A stretch of DNA of 64,000 nucleotides, taken from Rudanella sp031411995. Its GTDB lineage: Bacteria > Bacteroidota > Bacteroidia > Cytophagales > Spirosomataceae. The DNA is taken from positions 163,228 to 227,227 of the forward strand of contig JANOCD010000008.1 of NCBI GenBank assembly GCA_031411995.1. Direction: 5' to 3'. A program made the translations under genes and the position numbers. The notes under the pieces are model-generated. The model was given only the letters and a program-made list of their open reading frames with translations. It ran no database searches and had not been told where the DNA came from. Shown piece by piece: positions 17,195-25,601 of this stretch (position 1 is its first letter; each line of letters starts with the position of its first letter).

Positions 17195-17776
17195 TCAACG
17201 CGGAGAGGTTGCTGCCGGGTTCCTTTGATCAAACAGCATATCGTCCAAATAAACCTTTGTGAAGGGACGAAGCTGCCGTTCTAAACTTTCGACTGGATTG
17301 TCGCGGTCGAGCGGGCGAATGACCCGGCGCGACGAGCCACCAATGAGCGAACCAGCAATGGCTCCCACGCCCCCCAATGTGGCCGCCGACAGGGCGATGG
17401 AAATGCCCGCCAGAATAGGCGACCGAAACTTGCTTTTCTGACTGCTCTGATACCCGAAATAGCCACCGGCCAGCCCCCCAATCACCATCCCGGTGCGAAC
17501 TGCCTGGCGTTTGCTGGTGCGCTTAATAACAACCCAAGCTATTTCATCAAGTGATATAGAAGCTGTTTTTAGCTGAGTATGTCGATAATAAATTGGCTCA
17601 TACGGGACAAAGGAGAGTTCGCCGTTTTCTATTTCGTCGGGCACACCGCTAACACGCCCTCCGTCTTTAAGATGAACGATTGTTCTGAATTGTGGCCGTT
17701 GAAATCGCTGACCAACCCCCGGGAGCGTCAGGGTCAGTAACAGAAGGAGAAGTAACTGACCCGCAAGCGGTTTCAT
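17195..17776 (-). CDS. Exported glycine-zipper protein inserted between nuoA and nuoB
   Basis: I do not recognise this 193-residue protein. It has a signal peptide (first 22 residues, hydrophobic, ending near GVGQR). A beta-rich domain follows with the pattern TIVHLKDGGRVSGVPDEIE. Next come two glycine-zipper hydrophobic stretches, GMVIGGLAGGYFGY and ATLGGVGAIAGSLIGG. The C-terminus is charged. Glycine zippers suggest insertion into, or spanning of, a membrane. Its start overlaps the stop of nuoA by four bases, so it is translated with complex I genes. That position is unusual, and a link to complex I is only a guess. Confidence 0.7.
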   Translation of the reverse strand: MKPLAGQLLLLLLLTLTLPGVGQRFQRPQFRTIVHLKDGGRVSGVPDEIENGELSFVPYEPIYYRHTQLKTASISLDEIAWVVIKRTSKRQAVRTGMVIGGLAGGYFGYQSSQKSKFRSPILAGISIALSAATLGGVGAIAGSLIGGSSRRVIRPLDRDNPVESLERQLRPFTKVYLDDMLFDQRNPAATSPR

Positions 17777-18252
17777 GATTTTGGTGATTGGCGGTATTTT
17801 TCGTTAACCCGATCATACAAGGCCGGGGGTACTTTCGAGTCGGAGGTTGGTTTCTGGGGTTGGGGTTTCACCCAGTCAAGGTAGCCTTTTCCCCAGGCAT
17901 AGGCCAGCCCCACGGCCAGCAACACCACAAACAGAGCTGCTTCCGTCAGGGCAAACCAGCCCCAGCGTCCGTTGGTCTCGGCAAGCAATGCTTTTTGCCC
18001 AAAAACCGTGGCCCAGGGAAACAGAAACACCAATTCGACATCGAATAATACGAAAATTAATGCCACCACATAAAATCGGGCGTTGAATTGTACACTCGCA
18101 TTGCCCACCGGCTCCTCCCCCGACTCATAGGTACTGAGTTTATCAGCATTGGGGCGACTCGGACGCAGCAAACTGGCCACGAACAAAACCCCGCCAATGA
18201 ACGCAAAAGCAGCTACAATGAACAGGAAAATGATGCCGAAGTCGGAGAGCAT
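17773..18252 (-). CDS. nuoA: NADH-quinone oxidoreductase subunit A
   Basis: NuoA is a small membrane subunit of complex I next to the quinone site. The 159-residue protein has three hydrophobic helices. The conserved loop KLSTYESGEEPVGNASVQFN is followed by RFYVVALIFVLFDVELVFLFPWA, both diagnostic. Translation is placed at ATG 18252 (MLSDFGIIFLF). A longer in-frame start at 18327 would overlap the preceding gene and add a cysteine-rich non-conserved leader. The next gene starts in the last four bases. Confidence 0.95.
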   Translation of the reverse strand: MLSDFGIIFLFIVAAFAFIGGVLFVASLLRPSRPNADKLSTYESGEEPVGNASVQFNARFYVVALIFVLFDVELVFLFPWATVFGQKALLAETNGRWGWFALTEAALFVVLLAVGLAYAWGKGYLDWVKPQPQKPTSDSKVPPALYDRVNEKYRQSPKS

Positions 18253-18262
18253 GGACGATGAC

Positions 18263-18871
18263 CTATTTCTTCTTTTTGTAAAAATTATACACCATCGACA
18301 ACTGCAACACGCGGTTGCGGTAGTCAACGGCTAAGGCAGGGTCGGAGGGGGGGGCCACGTTGTTGAGGCCGTGAATATAGCGCAGATGCAGACTAAACTT
18401 GTCGAGCATGTCCAGGAAATCGTAGTGAGCACCCACCACAATACCAATATCGTTGCGTTGCCCTGGTCCGGTTGCCGTGCCACTGTTGAGGGCATAACTG
18501 AACTCCGGTCCCACCTGAAGTGTGATCCCTTCGGTTGGAATATAACCAAACAAAAGCGGCACGCTGACATACGCAAAGTTGTTTTTGGTGGTCACTTTGC
18601 CACCCACCCGAACAGCCTGAAATGTGCCGCCTTTGGCACTGTACAGCACTTCGGGCTGAATCACAAACCGATTGTAGCGGAACCGGTACATACCTCCGAG
18701 ATGGTAATCAATTTTCTGTTTTGGAATGTTTGGCGTGATACCCGACACCGATAAACGGGTGAGCGATGGCCCAGCTTTTATACCAAAATGACTGGAAATT
18801 TGAGCTTCCTGAGCAACTGCCAGAAAGGGGCAGGCAACAAAAAAGAGTACGAAAAGTCGAGAAATGCGCAT
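18263..18871 (-). CDS. PorT-like outer-membrane beta-barrel protein
   Basis: The 202-residue protein has a signal peptide (MRISRLFVLFFVACPFLAVAQ) followed by alternating amphipathic strands. These begin with SHFGIKAGPSLTRLSVSG and end with YRNRVLQLSMVYNF, the pattern of the small outer-membrane beta-barrel (PorT/OMP_b-brl_2) family common in Bacteroidota. The function is unknown beyond an outer-membrane location. It lies ten bases upstream of nuoA and may be the first gene of that transcript. Confidence 0.82.
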   Translation of the reverse strand: MRISRLFVLFFVACPFLAVAQEAQISSHFGIKAGPSLTRLSVSGITPNIPKQKIDYHLGGMYRFRYNRFVIQPEVLYSAKGGTFQAVRVGGKVTTKNNFAYVSVPLLFGYIPTEGITLQVGPEFSYALNSGTATGPGQRNDIGIVVGAHYDFLDMLDKFSLHLRYIHGLNNVAPPSDPALAVDYRNRVLQLSMVYNFYKKKK

Positions 18872-18954
18872 GAAATAGAGGGTTACCCGCTCAGCGGGAA
18901 AGGGGACATACCTTTCTGTAACGTGATGTCGGGCGCAAAATTGGTTAAAAAAAG

Positions 18955-19512
18955 TTAATTCAAACGCGGATCGACCGGGTAGTTCGCTTTGGCTTTGAAT
19001 TCACCGCCCATACTTTTGAGAACACCGCGCCAGAATTGGTCGGCAGGTGTCTCGAATAAGAATTCAGATTCACCTTTGGCAATGATCCAGGCTTTTTCGG
19101 CCAGTTCGCCATCCAATTGGCCTTCGTCCCAGCCCGAATACCCCACAAAAAATCGAATATCGGCTTCGGGAAGCATACCTATATTAACGGCCTGCTTCAC
19201 CTGTTCAAAGTTGCCACTCCAGTATAAACCCTCGCCTACACGAATAGACCCGTCGATCAGGTCGGGCCGACGATGCAGGTAATGGAGCGTGTTTTGCTGA
19301 ACCGGGCCTCCCAGAAATAGCGGATAATCGGCGTAAACATCTTCGATCACATCGCTCAGGTGCAGGTTGGTTGTTTGGTTGAGCACAAGGCCAAAAGTGC
19401 CTTCCTTGCTGTGTTCACACACCAAAACCACGCTCCGCTCAAAGTTGGTATCGCCGAGATGTGGCTCGGCAATAAGCAGGCTCCCATTGGTTACAGTTGA
19501 TGTCTTTTTCAT
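18955..19512 (-). CDS. YqgE/AlgH family protein
   Basis: The 185-residue cytoplasmic protein has the N-terminal block GSLLIAEPHLGDTNFERSVV and then EGTFGLVLNQTT and FLGGPVQ. The later part reads FFVGYSGWDEGQLDGELAEKAW. These are the conserved segments of the YqgE/AlgH (UPF0301) family. The biochemical role is not established; AlgH was linked to alginate regulation in Pseudomonas. It is a single gene with short gaps on both sides. Confidence 0.93.
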   Translation of the reverse strand: MKKTSTVTNGSLLIAEPHLGDTNFERSVVLVCEHSKEGTFGLVLNQTTNLHLSDVIEDVYADYPLFLGGPVQQNTLHYLHRRPDLIDGSIRVGEGLYWSGNFEQVKQAVNIGMLPEADIRFFVGYSGWDEGQLDGELAEKAWIIAKGESEFLFETPADQFWRGVLKSMGGEFKAKANYPVDPRLN

Positions 19513-19580
19513 CGTTCGAGCGGTCTATTGGCGTAAACTACGAAAAACCCGGTTATTGAGTTTTTTATACCAACGAAAAT

Positions 19581-20072
19581 TTAGTTACCGTGCGTATTTA
19601 TTGGTAAGACCTCTCCAGAATCCTCGCAAATCTCCAGTAATTCACAATTTGTCTTCCCCAAAACCGGATGCGCAAACGTCGGCGCGACCTCGCACAACGG
19701 CACCAGCGCGAACCGGCGTTCGTGCAACAAGGGGTGGGGCAAGGTCAGGCGGTCAGTTTGCAGAATGAGGTCATCATAATACAGCAAATCAATGTCGATC
19801 AGGCGGGCACCCCACGGCTCAAGCCGAACCCGACCCAAGGCCAATTCGATGATCTGGGTTTGGTTTAAGACTGAATCAGGCGGGAGTGATGTCTGCAATT
19901 CAAGCACCTGATTCAGGTACGGCGGTTGGTCGGTCACTCCCCAGGGAGCCGTTTTGTATCGCTTCGACTCGCTCACAAAACGGCCAACAGACGCTGTCAA
20001 CAGGGTTTTTGCCCGGTCGAGTGTTTCGATTCGGTTGCCGAGGTTAGCGCCGAGCAGCAGGAACAGCCGCAT
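19581..20072 (-). CDS. folK: HPPK, folate pyrophosphokinase
   Basis: FolK transfers pyrophosphate from ATP to 6-hydroxymethyl-7,8-dihydropterin in folate synthesis. The 163-residue protein shows FLLLGANLGNRIETL at the start, RYKTAPWGVTDQPPYLNQV, and the signature RLEPWGARLIDIDLLYYDD followed by LPHPLLHERRFALVPL. It overlaps the upstream TspO-like gene by 29 bases on the same strand, which suggests coupling. folA lies in the same block downstream. Confidence 0.96.
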   Translation of the reverse strand: MRLFLLLGANLGNRIETLDRAKTLLTASVGRFVSESKRYKTAPWGVTDQPPYLNQVLELQTSLPPDSVLNQTQIIELALGRVRLEPWGARLIDIDLLYYDDLILQTDRLTLPHPLLHERRFALVPLCEVAPTFAHPVLGKTNCELLEICEDSGEVLPINTHGN

Positions 20073-20823
20073 AGTTGGTGTTTTGAGTCAGCAAAGCGAA
20101 TCCGGCCAGCACCACGGCAATGGCCACCCCGATCCAGGCAAATAGCGGCACGTAGGGAACGCCCTTTTGTGCCACGGCAATGGCGGCATAGGCCCAGGCA
20201 AACACGAGGATGTAGGCCGCGCTTCGGTAGCGATTGTATAGAAAGACACCCACCGTAAGAGCGATAATCAAAACCGCCACCGCCCACCCGTTTTCGGGCA
20301 ACATACTGAGATCGAATTCAGTGGCCTTGAAAAATACGGTCACGTTCAGAACCGTGGCGACGGTGAGCCAGCCGAAATAAATGGAAAACGGCACCCGTGC
20401 CAGCCAGGTTTCGCGCTTCCTGACCAGTTCGCGCCCAACCCGCAGCCGATCCATCACCAGCAACAGGCTTACGAACATGACCAAAATAACCACCAAAGCC
20501 AGCCCTATTTGTTGGTTATTAAAAATTGGACTCCAGATGGCGTTGCAAAAAGTGTTCAAAATCACCCACGGCCCTGCCGTCCGAAAACGCGGATTCTCGC
20601 GTTGCGAGGGCAGTGCCTGATACACCGCGAAGGCCAGCAAACCCAGAAAAATGACGCCCCAAATGGCAAAGGCATAGCCCGCCGGGGTAATCAGGGTTTG
20701 GTACTTCCGCGAAACGTCGGCGTTGGTTGTCTGGGCAAACACCCGGACGTTGGATAGGTAGTTCATCACGATCATACTGATGATCGAAAAAACAACAAGA
20801 ACTTGGCGAAGGCGGTCTGACAT
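20044..20823 (-). CDS. TspO/MBR-related tryptophan-rich membrane protein
   Basis: The 259-residue membrane protein has about seven hydrophobic segments. It carries TspO-like features: PAGYAFAIWGVIFLGLLAF near residue 50, NAIWSPIFNNQQIGLAL, and a further WLTVATVLNV helix. This extended version is commonly annotated as tryptophan-rich sensory protein and is longer than classical TspO (about 160 residues). TspO proteins bind porphyrins and affect tetrapyrrole and stress responses; whether that holds here is unknown. Its 3' end overlaps folK by 29 bases. Confidence 0.8.
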   Translation of the reverse strand: MSDRLRQVLVVFSIISMIVMNYLSNVRVFAQTTNADVSRKYQTLITPAGYAFAIWGVIFLGLLAFAVYQALPSQRENPRFRTAGPWVILNTFCNAIWSPIFNNQQIGLALVVILVMFVSLLLVMDRLRVGRELVRKRETWLARVPFSIYFGWLTVATVLNVTVFFKATEFDLSMLPENGWAVAVLIIALTVGVFLYNRYRSAAYILVFAWAYAAIAVAQKGVPYVPLFAWIGVAIAVVLAGFALLTQNTNYAAVPAARR

Positions 20824-20840
20824 TTTGTTTATGTTTTTGT

Positions 20841-20908
20841 AGTGTATGGTTTATGGTTGGGCTGAAACTAATTAAAGTTCGCGCTGACCCAACCATAAGC
20901 CATAAACT
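20841..20908. repeat. Word-built hairpin upstream of the TspO-like gene
   Basis: Arms of 21 bases, 20841-20861 (agtgtatggtttatggttgg plus g) and 20888-20908, pair with two mismatches around a 26-base loop. The arm itself repeats the word tatggtt. It fills most of the gap between the PorE-like gene's 3' end-proximal region and the TspO-like start, and may terminate the upstream minus-strand transcript. Confidence 0.65.
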
Positions 20909-20940
20909 CTAAATCCCGGCGGGAAGCCGCATAAACTTAG

Positions 20941-22950
20941 TCAATATTCCAGAATCTTAAACTCCGTTCGGCGATTACGCTGATGTTCTTCTTCGGTTTT
21001 GGCGTTTTTCACAATCAGCACCGTTTCGCCGTAGCCTTTGGCGGTCATGCGGGTTTGGTCGATGCCCTTGGAAACAATATAATCAACGGCAGACCGGGCA
21101 CGGTTTTGTGACAGGCGAATGTTATACGCATCCGCTGCCCGCACGTCGGTATGGGAGCCAAGTTCGATTCGGAGTGTCGGGTTGTCTTTTAAAATCGTTA
21201 CCAACTTATCGAGTTCAGAAGCGGCATCAGAGCGGATGTTGAACTTGTCGAGGTCGTAGTAGATATTCTCCAAAACGAAGGTCTTGTTCAGTTCAACTTT
21301 GTCTAAAAGCAGAGCCACATTGAAGGTCGTGTCGGTTTCGGCTTTCTTCAAAAACACCTGTGGAATACTGCGTCCCTGCATTGTAAATGGCTCACGACGC
21401 GTTAAATAGCCCCGGCGTTCGGCCACAATTGAGTATTCTTTGCCTTCCTGTAGTGGATATTTTCCAAACGTACCCGGCTGCCCTGTCACCACCTCAGCAA
21501 CGGTTTCTCCGCTGCCTTCTTCCACGATCCGCACTTTAGCTGAGTCGAGTGGTGCCGGTGCCTGATCGTTGGTTGACACGGTTCCGGCTAAGAAATAGCG
21601 TACCGTTTTTGGCGCGTTCGGATTGTTTGGGTTATTCGGATTGTTCGGATCGTTGGGGTCTTTCTGAGCCACTGGCGTGTCAGGCGACGTTGACGATCCA
21701 AAATAATACAGATCGTCGTCGCCTTTGCCTCCCGCCCGGTTTGAGGCCAGAAACCCCTTGTCAGTATCTATCAAAACATAGCCAAAGTCATCGGCGGGCG
21801 AGTTCACGGGTTGGCCCATATTCTCCACCCGGATAACGCCCTGCGAGCGGGTCGCCACAAACACGTCTAACTTACCTAAACCGGGGTGCCCATCCGATGA
21901 GAAATACAATTTGCCATCGGTAGCAACAAACGGGAACATTTCATTGCCGGGCGTGTTGATGTCGCGACCCATGTTCACGGGGCGCGAGAACCGGCCCGAT
22001 GCGTCCATATTAGTACGGTAAAGGTCGATGCCGCCAACGCTGTTAGCCCGGTTCGAGGCAAAGTACAGCGTTTTGCCATCCGCTGAAAACGCGGGTGATC
22101 CGTCCCAGGCCGTTGAGTCGCTGATGGGCAGGCGTTGCGGTTCGCTCCAGGCATCGCCCGTTAAGCGGCTGATATACAAATCAACATCGAGGCCGCCCTT
22201 GCGTTTTCCGTTATTACCCCGCGCAAAAATCATGGCTTTCCCGTCCTTCGTAAACGCAGGTGTACCTTCGTTTACATCGCTCTGCAACACGTTCGCACTG
22301 AAGGGTTGAGCGGTATTGCCCGTTTCGTCGGGGTTCTGGTTCAGCTTCACTTTATACAACCCCAGCATCGGCAGACCATTGCTTTTGTAAACTATGTCTT
22401 TGCGGGAAGCCGTGAAAATCAACTCTTCGCCCCGCACCACCGGCGCAAATTCCGAGCCTGGGGTGTTTACGTTGCTCATGTTTTTCAACACAAACTCCGT
22501 TTTTTTGGCGGCAAGGGCATCCACCGCCCGGAGGGTTCCGAGTTCGCGTTGTGCCTTGTCGAGATTGGTCTTGTTGGTGGGCTTGCTGTCGAGGTATTGC
22601 TGCAACTGCGTCAGGGCATCGGCATATTTACCTTCAGTTTTCAGGGCATAGGCGTAGTTCAGGCGGGCATCCGGCTCAATGGTGCCCGCGTCAAGTGCCT
22701 TCTGATAAAACGGAGCGGCCTCAGCAAAACGGTTCGAGAGTCGGTACGATTCCGCCGTGTAATAGTTGAGTCGCTTGGGGTCGATATCGCCTTTGGCCGC
22801 CTTGTCGAACTGAGACAGGGCCAGGTTATATTCTCCCGCATCGTAGTGATGCACCCCTTTTTTGTAGGCTATCATTGCCGAATTGCAACCCGAAAGTCCG
22901 GTCGCCAGGGCCAGCATCACCAGCAGCGAACGGGAAGTACTGATTTTCAT
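20941..22950 (-). CDS. PorE-like TPR/propeller/OmpA lipoprotein
   Basis: The lipoprotein of about 669 residues has its lipobox near LATGLSGCNS. Domain order is TPR helices (about 25-125), a PD40/WD40-type beta-propeller with repeated TKDGKAMIF, SADGKTLYFAS and ATDGKLYFSSDG blades (about 145-415), and an Asn-Pro linker. A carboxypeptidase-like beta domain (about 445-535) and an OmpA peptidoglycan-binding domain with IELGSHTDVRAADAYNIRLS and NRRTEF complete it. This is the architecture of PorE of the type IX secretion system, but paralogues with other roles exist. ATG 22950 is chosen because it gives a clean signal peptide. The linker is coded by near-identical 9-base units (21605-21660). Confidence 0.85.
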   Translation of the reverse strand: MKISTSRSLLVMLALATGLSGCNSAMIAYKKGVHHYDAGEYNLALSQFDKAAKGDIDPKRLNYYTAESYRLSNRFAEAAPFYQKALDAGTIEPDARLNYAYALKTEGKYADALTQLQQYLDSKPTNKTNLDKAQRELGTLRAVDALAAKKTEFVLKNMSNVNTPGSEFAPVVRGEELIFTASRKDIVYKSNGLPMLGLYKVKLNQNPDETGNTAQPFSANVLQSDVNEGTPAFTKDGKAMIFARGNNGKRKGGLDVDLYISRLTGDAWSEPQRLPISDSTAWDGSPAFSADGKTLYFASNRANSVGGIDLYRTNMDASGRFSRPVNMGRDINTPGNEMFPFVATDGKLYFSSDGHPGLGKLDVFVATRSQGVIRVENMGQPVNSPADDFGYVLIDTDKGFLASNRAGGKGDDDLYYFGSSTSPDTPVAQKDPNDPNNPNNPNNPNAPKTVRYFLAGTVSTNDQAPAPLDSAKVRIVEEGSGETVAEVVTGQPGTFGKYPLQEGKEYSIVAERRGYLTRREPFTMQGRSIPQVFLKKAETDTTFNVALLLDKVELNKTFVLENIYYDLDKFNIRSDAASELDKLVTILKDNPTLRIELGSHTDVRAADAYNIRLSQNRARSAVDYIVSKGIDQTRMTAKGYGETVLIVKNAKTEEEHQRNRRTEFKILEY

Positions 22951-23056
22951 GTCGTTTGGAGAAGAATGCATTGTGTGCCCAAGGTAAACAAAATTGGACG
23001 AGTGCGGTTTTCAGCACCTTACTTTAAACGAAAAAACAGTAGATGATATTGGATGC

Positions 23057-23602
23057 TCAATACGGATCCTCAATCATCCGATTCAAGGCTTCCTCCACGG
23101 TGTCGGCAACAATCAGGATCTCGCGATTTTCGGTTTTCAGGAAACCATCAGCTACCATCCGGTCAAGCTGTTGGAGCATCAGGTCATAATAGCCGTTGGT
23201 GTTGATAATGGCCACCGGGCCATCGTAGAGTTTGAGCTGCCGCCAGGCCAGAATCTCGAATAGTTCGTCGAGGGTGCCATAGCCACCAGGCAGCGCAATA
23301 ACCCCTTTTGCCAGCGTCACCATTTTGAACTTGCGTTCGTGCATGGTCTCCACAAAATGGAGTTCGGTGAGGGTTTGGTGAGCCACTTCGAGGTCGGCCA
23401 GGAAGTTTGGAATCACGCCCGTCACCTCACCCCCATATTCCATAACGGTGTCGGCAACGTTCCCCATGAGGCCAAAACCGCCCCCGCCATAAATCAGGCG
23501 GATGTTACGTTCGGCCATCGCCCGGCCCAGTTCTTTGGCGACTTCGGCATAAATTGGATTGGTTCCGGGGCTGGAACCACAGTAAACGACAAGACTTTGC
23601 AT
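23057..23602 (-). CDS. LOG family protein (TIGR00730)
   Basis: The 181-residue Rossmann-fold protein starts MQSLVVYCGSSPG. It has GGGGFGLMGNVADTV and the LOG signature LPGGYGTLDELFEILAWRQ. Such enzymes split nucleoside 5'-monophosphates such as cytokinin ribotides, or have related phosphoribohydrolase activity. ATG 23602 is preferred; an upstream in-frame start at 23698 would translate the hairpin repeat between this gene and the Mpl-like gene. It is probably in the same transcript as the ligase gene, although a hairpin separates them. Confidence 0.92.
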   Translation of the reverse strand: MQSLVVYCGSSPGTNPIYAEVAKELGRAMAERNIRLIYGGGGFGLMGNVADTVMEYGGEVTGVIPNFLADLEVAHQTLTELHFVETMHERKFKMVTLAKGVIALPGGYGTLDELFEILAWRQLKLYDGPVAIINTNGYYDLMLQQLDRMVADGFLKTENREILIVADTVEEALNRMIEDPY

Positions 23603-23617
23603 GGTGATAATGATAAA

Positions 23618-23700
23618 CGCGTAATGATGAATGCGTAATGAGTAATGGTGCCTGGCATGCGTCAGCAAATTGCGCATTACGCATCCACCGTTACGCATTA
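23618..23700. repeat. Word-built hairpin between Mpl-like and LOG genes
   Basis: Perfect arms atgcgtaatg (23631-23640) and cattacgcat (23675-23684) lie within longer runs of taatgat/gtaatgag words and their complements. The far end of the right half (ttacgcattata) contains the TAA stop of the Mpl-like gene (23698-23700), so the element reaches into that coding region's end. Confidence 0.65.
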
Positions 23701-25041
23701 TAAAGTAAGCCCGCCAAACGTTCCTGAACTCATGAGCAGCATCACGCCAACGTGTTCGCGTTGTGCGTCTAAGAATGCCTTGAGGTCAGCCGTTTGGGTG
23801 AAAACGTGCAGGTTCGGGTGGTCAAAAGCAACTTTCACGTCGGCCACCGAAATGGGGGCGAGTCGTTTAATGGCTAGCGTATGTTCGTTAAAATAGACCA
23901 CGGCACTATCAGCCGTTTTCAGTGTATGTTTATACTGTCCCAGGAAGTCTTTGTTCAAACTACTGAACGTATGGAGTTCAACAGCGGCCAGGAGTTTCCG
24001 GTCGAGAAACTGGGCTTTCACGGCTTCGGTGGTCGCTTCGACTTTGGACGGCGCGTGGGCAAAATCACGATAAACAACCAGTTCGGGTGTTTCTGACTGC
24101 TTTTCGAGCCGTTTCGATGCGCCTTTGAACGTACCGATAGCCTCGTAGAACATGGCATCGGTCACGCCAAGTCGGTCGCAAATGGCTATTGCCCCAGCGA
24201 TGTTTTTCATATTGTGTTCCCCAAAAATCAGCAGTGGAATCTCCCCGCCTTCTTTAGTGAGCAACACCGTTTTACCGTCTCGAATCTGGTATGGATGGGC
24301 CGCGTAAGGCACCTTTATCACGTCGAGCCGGTCTTTCCGGCCTACCACATCGAGCATGTCGTCGGTTTCATCAAATACCAGAATGCCGCCCCTCGGCATG
24401 GTATCTGCCAGCATTTCAAACTGATCTACATACAGGTCCCAGGTCGGATAGATATTGACGTGATCCCAGGCCATACCGCTGATGAGGGCGATATGCGGCT
24501 GATAATGAATGAATTTGGGTTGCGGGTCAATGGGCGACGACGCATATTCGTCGCCTTCGATCACGATTACGGGGGCTTCGGGAGTCAGCTTCACCATTGT
24601 CTCGAACCCTTCTACCTGCGCGCCTACCAGGTAGTCGAACACGCGCTTGTGAAACTGAAGCACGTGCATAATCATCGACGTAATCGTCGTTTTGCCGTGG
24701 CTCCCGGCAATCACCACCCGCTGTTTCTGGCTGCTTTGCTGATACACGAATTCGGGGTACGAGTAAATGGGCAGGCCAAGTTCCTGTGCCCGCGTCAGTT
24801 CGGGGTTGTCTTTTCGGGCGTGCATCCCCAGAATCACGCACGAAAGCCCCGCGTGGATTCGCTCCGGGAACCAGCCCATTTCCGGTGGCAACAAACCATG
24901 TTGAGCCAGCCGGGTTCGTGAAGGTTCGTAGATTTCGTCGTCGGAGCCGGTGATGGTATGACCTTGCTGCTGGAGGGCAAGTGCCAGATTATGCATGGCA
25001 CTGCCGCCAATAGAAATGAAGTGAATAGTCTGGAGCGTCAT
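23698..25041 (-). CDS. mpl: Mpl-like murein peptide ligase
   Basis: The 447-residue Mur ligase superfamily member begins IHFISIGGSAMHNLALALQQ, the nucleotide-binding start of MurC/Mpl enzymes. The ATP loop VVIAGSHGKTTITSMI (about 107-122) and the central VIVIEGDEYASSPID block fit Mpl better than MurC. Mpl attaches the L-Ala-gamma-D-Glu-meso-DAP tripeptide to UDP-MurNAc during peptidoglycan recycling. The C-terminal domain has YRDFAHAPSKVEATTEAVK, the Mur ligase phosphate-binding region. It is divergent from the toxin-antitoxin remnant. A MurC role is less likely but not excluded. Confidence 0.85.
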   Translation of the reverse strand: MTLQTIHFISIGGSAMHNLALALQQQGHTITGSDDEIYEPSRTRLAQHGLLPPEMGWFPERIHAGLSCVILGMHARKDNPELTRAQELGLPIYSYPEFVYQQSSQKQRVVIAGSHGKTTITSMIMHVLQFHKRVFDYLVGAQVEGFETMVKLTPEAPVIVIEGDEYASSPIDPQPKFIHYQPHIALISGMAWDHVNIYPTWDLYVDQFEMLADTMPRGGILVFDETDDMLDVVGRKDRLDVIKVPYAAHPYQIRDGKTVLLTKEGGEIPLLIFGEHNMKNIAGAIAICDRLGVTDAMFYEAIGTFKGASKRLEKQSETPELVVYRDFAHAPSKVEATTEAVKAQFLDRKLLAAVELHTFSSLNKDFLGQYKHTLKTADSAVVYFNEHTLAIKRLAPISVADVKVAFDHPNLHVFTQTADLKAFLDAQREHVGVMLLMSSGTFGGLTL

Positions 25042-25089
25042 GCGCTGATGATTACGTCTTGAAGTTGCCGCAAAAGTAGGGGTAGTTTC

Positions 25090-25114
25090 AGGTTAATTTG
25101 CCTATATTTAACCT
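25090..25114. promoter_or_regulatory. Inverted repeat upstream of the antitoxin genes
   Basis: Arms aggttaa (25090-25096) and ttaacct (25108-25114) are separated by 11 bases, just 20 bases before the first antitoxin gene. Autoregulated toxin-antitoxin operons usually carry such a palindromic operator, so this is a candidate. It also lies in the divergent promoter region of the Mpl-like gene. Confidence 0.4.
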
Positions 25115-25134
25115 AAAATACTGCTGACACGCTT

Positions 25135-25356
25135 ATGCCATCGCTCCTGATAACTCCCAAAGACCAGACCGAACTGGATTGGCTAACCGACTTGCTAACC
25201 CGGTTGAACATTGATACGACGGTTTTGGATGATGAAGATAAAGAGGATGCGGGCCTGGGCATGCTCATGAACACCGTTGACCGAAATGCGCGGGTCAGCC
25301 GAGACGAAATCTTTAAGGCGTTACAACGTGTTTCCGTAACGCAACATTATTTTTAG
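25135..25356 (+). CDS. Antitoxin-like small protein, copy 1
   Basis: This 73-residue protein starts MPSLLITPKDQTELDWLTDLLTRLNI, followed by an acidic stretch and a C-terminal VSRDEIFKALQRVSV. The N-terminal 30 residues closely match the next gene at 25380, whereas the C-terminal halves differ. The second copy looks like the antitoxin of a VapBC-type pair, so this is probably a diverged antitoxin that has lost or changed its toxin-binding tail. No toxin gene follows it directly. Confidence 0.55.
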   Translation: MPSLLITPKDQTELDWLTDLLTRLNIDTTVLDDEDKEDAGLGMLMNTVDRNARVSRDEIFKALQRVSVTQHYF

Positions 25357-25379
25357 GAATAAAAACATAAGTTTCGCCT

Positions 25380-25601
25380 ATGTCATCGCTATTAATCACC
25401 CCCAAAGACCAAGCTGAATTAGACTTGCTAGCCAATCTGCTGGCCCGACTCAATATTGTTACCACTCTTATAGACGAGGATGAGACGATTGCGAAGCCAG
25501 TAAAAAAGCCCAACCGCATTCAGTCCTTAAGCGGCAGCATCAAAGGCCCGGCCGCTGACAGCCTGAACGAACATCTCAAAGCAATCCGAAGCGAGTGGTG
25601 A
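25380..25601 (+). CDS. VapB-like antitoxin, copy 2
   Basis: The 73-residue protein starts MSSLLITPKDQAELDLLANLLARLNI. Its C-terminus, SLSGSIKGPAADSLNEHLKAI ending in RSEW, resembles the toxin-wrapping tail of small antitoxins paired with PIN-domain toxins in Bacteroidota. In the same frame, directly after its TGA, the tail of a PIN-domain protein continues. The antitoxin itself may end a few codons early because the deletion that removed the toxin's front joined the two. Confidence 0.65.
   Translation: MSSLLITPKDQAELDLLANLLARLNIVTTLIDEDETIAKPVKKPNRIQSLSGSIKGPAADSLNEHLKAIRSEW

Noticed and set aside
18253..18327. Longer start of nuoA at 18327
   Set aside because: It would overlap the beta-barrel gene and add a cysteine-rich leader not found in NuoA proteins.
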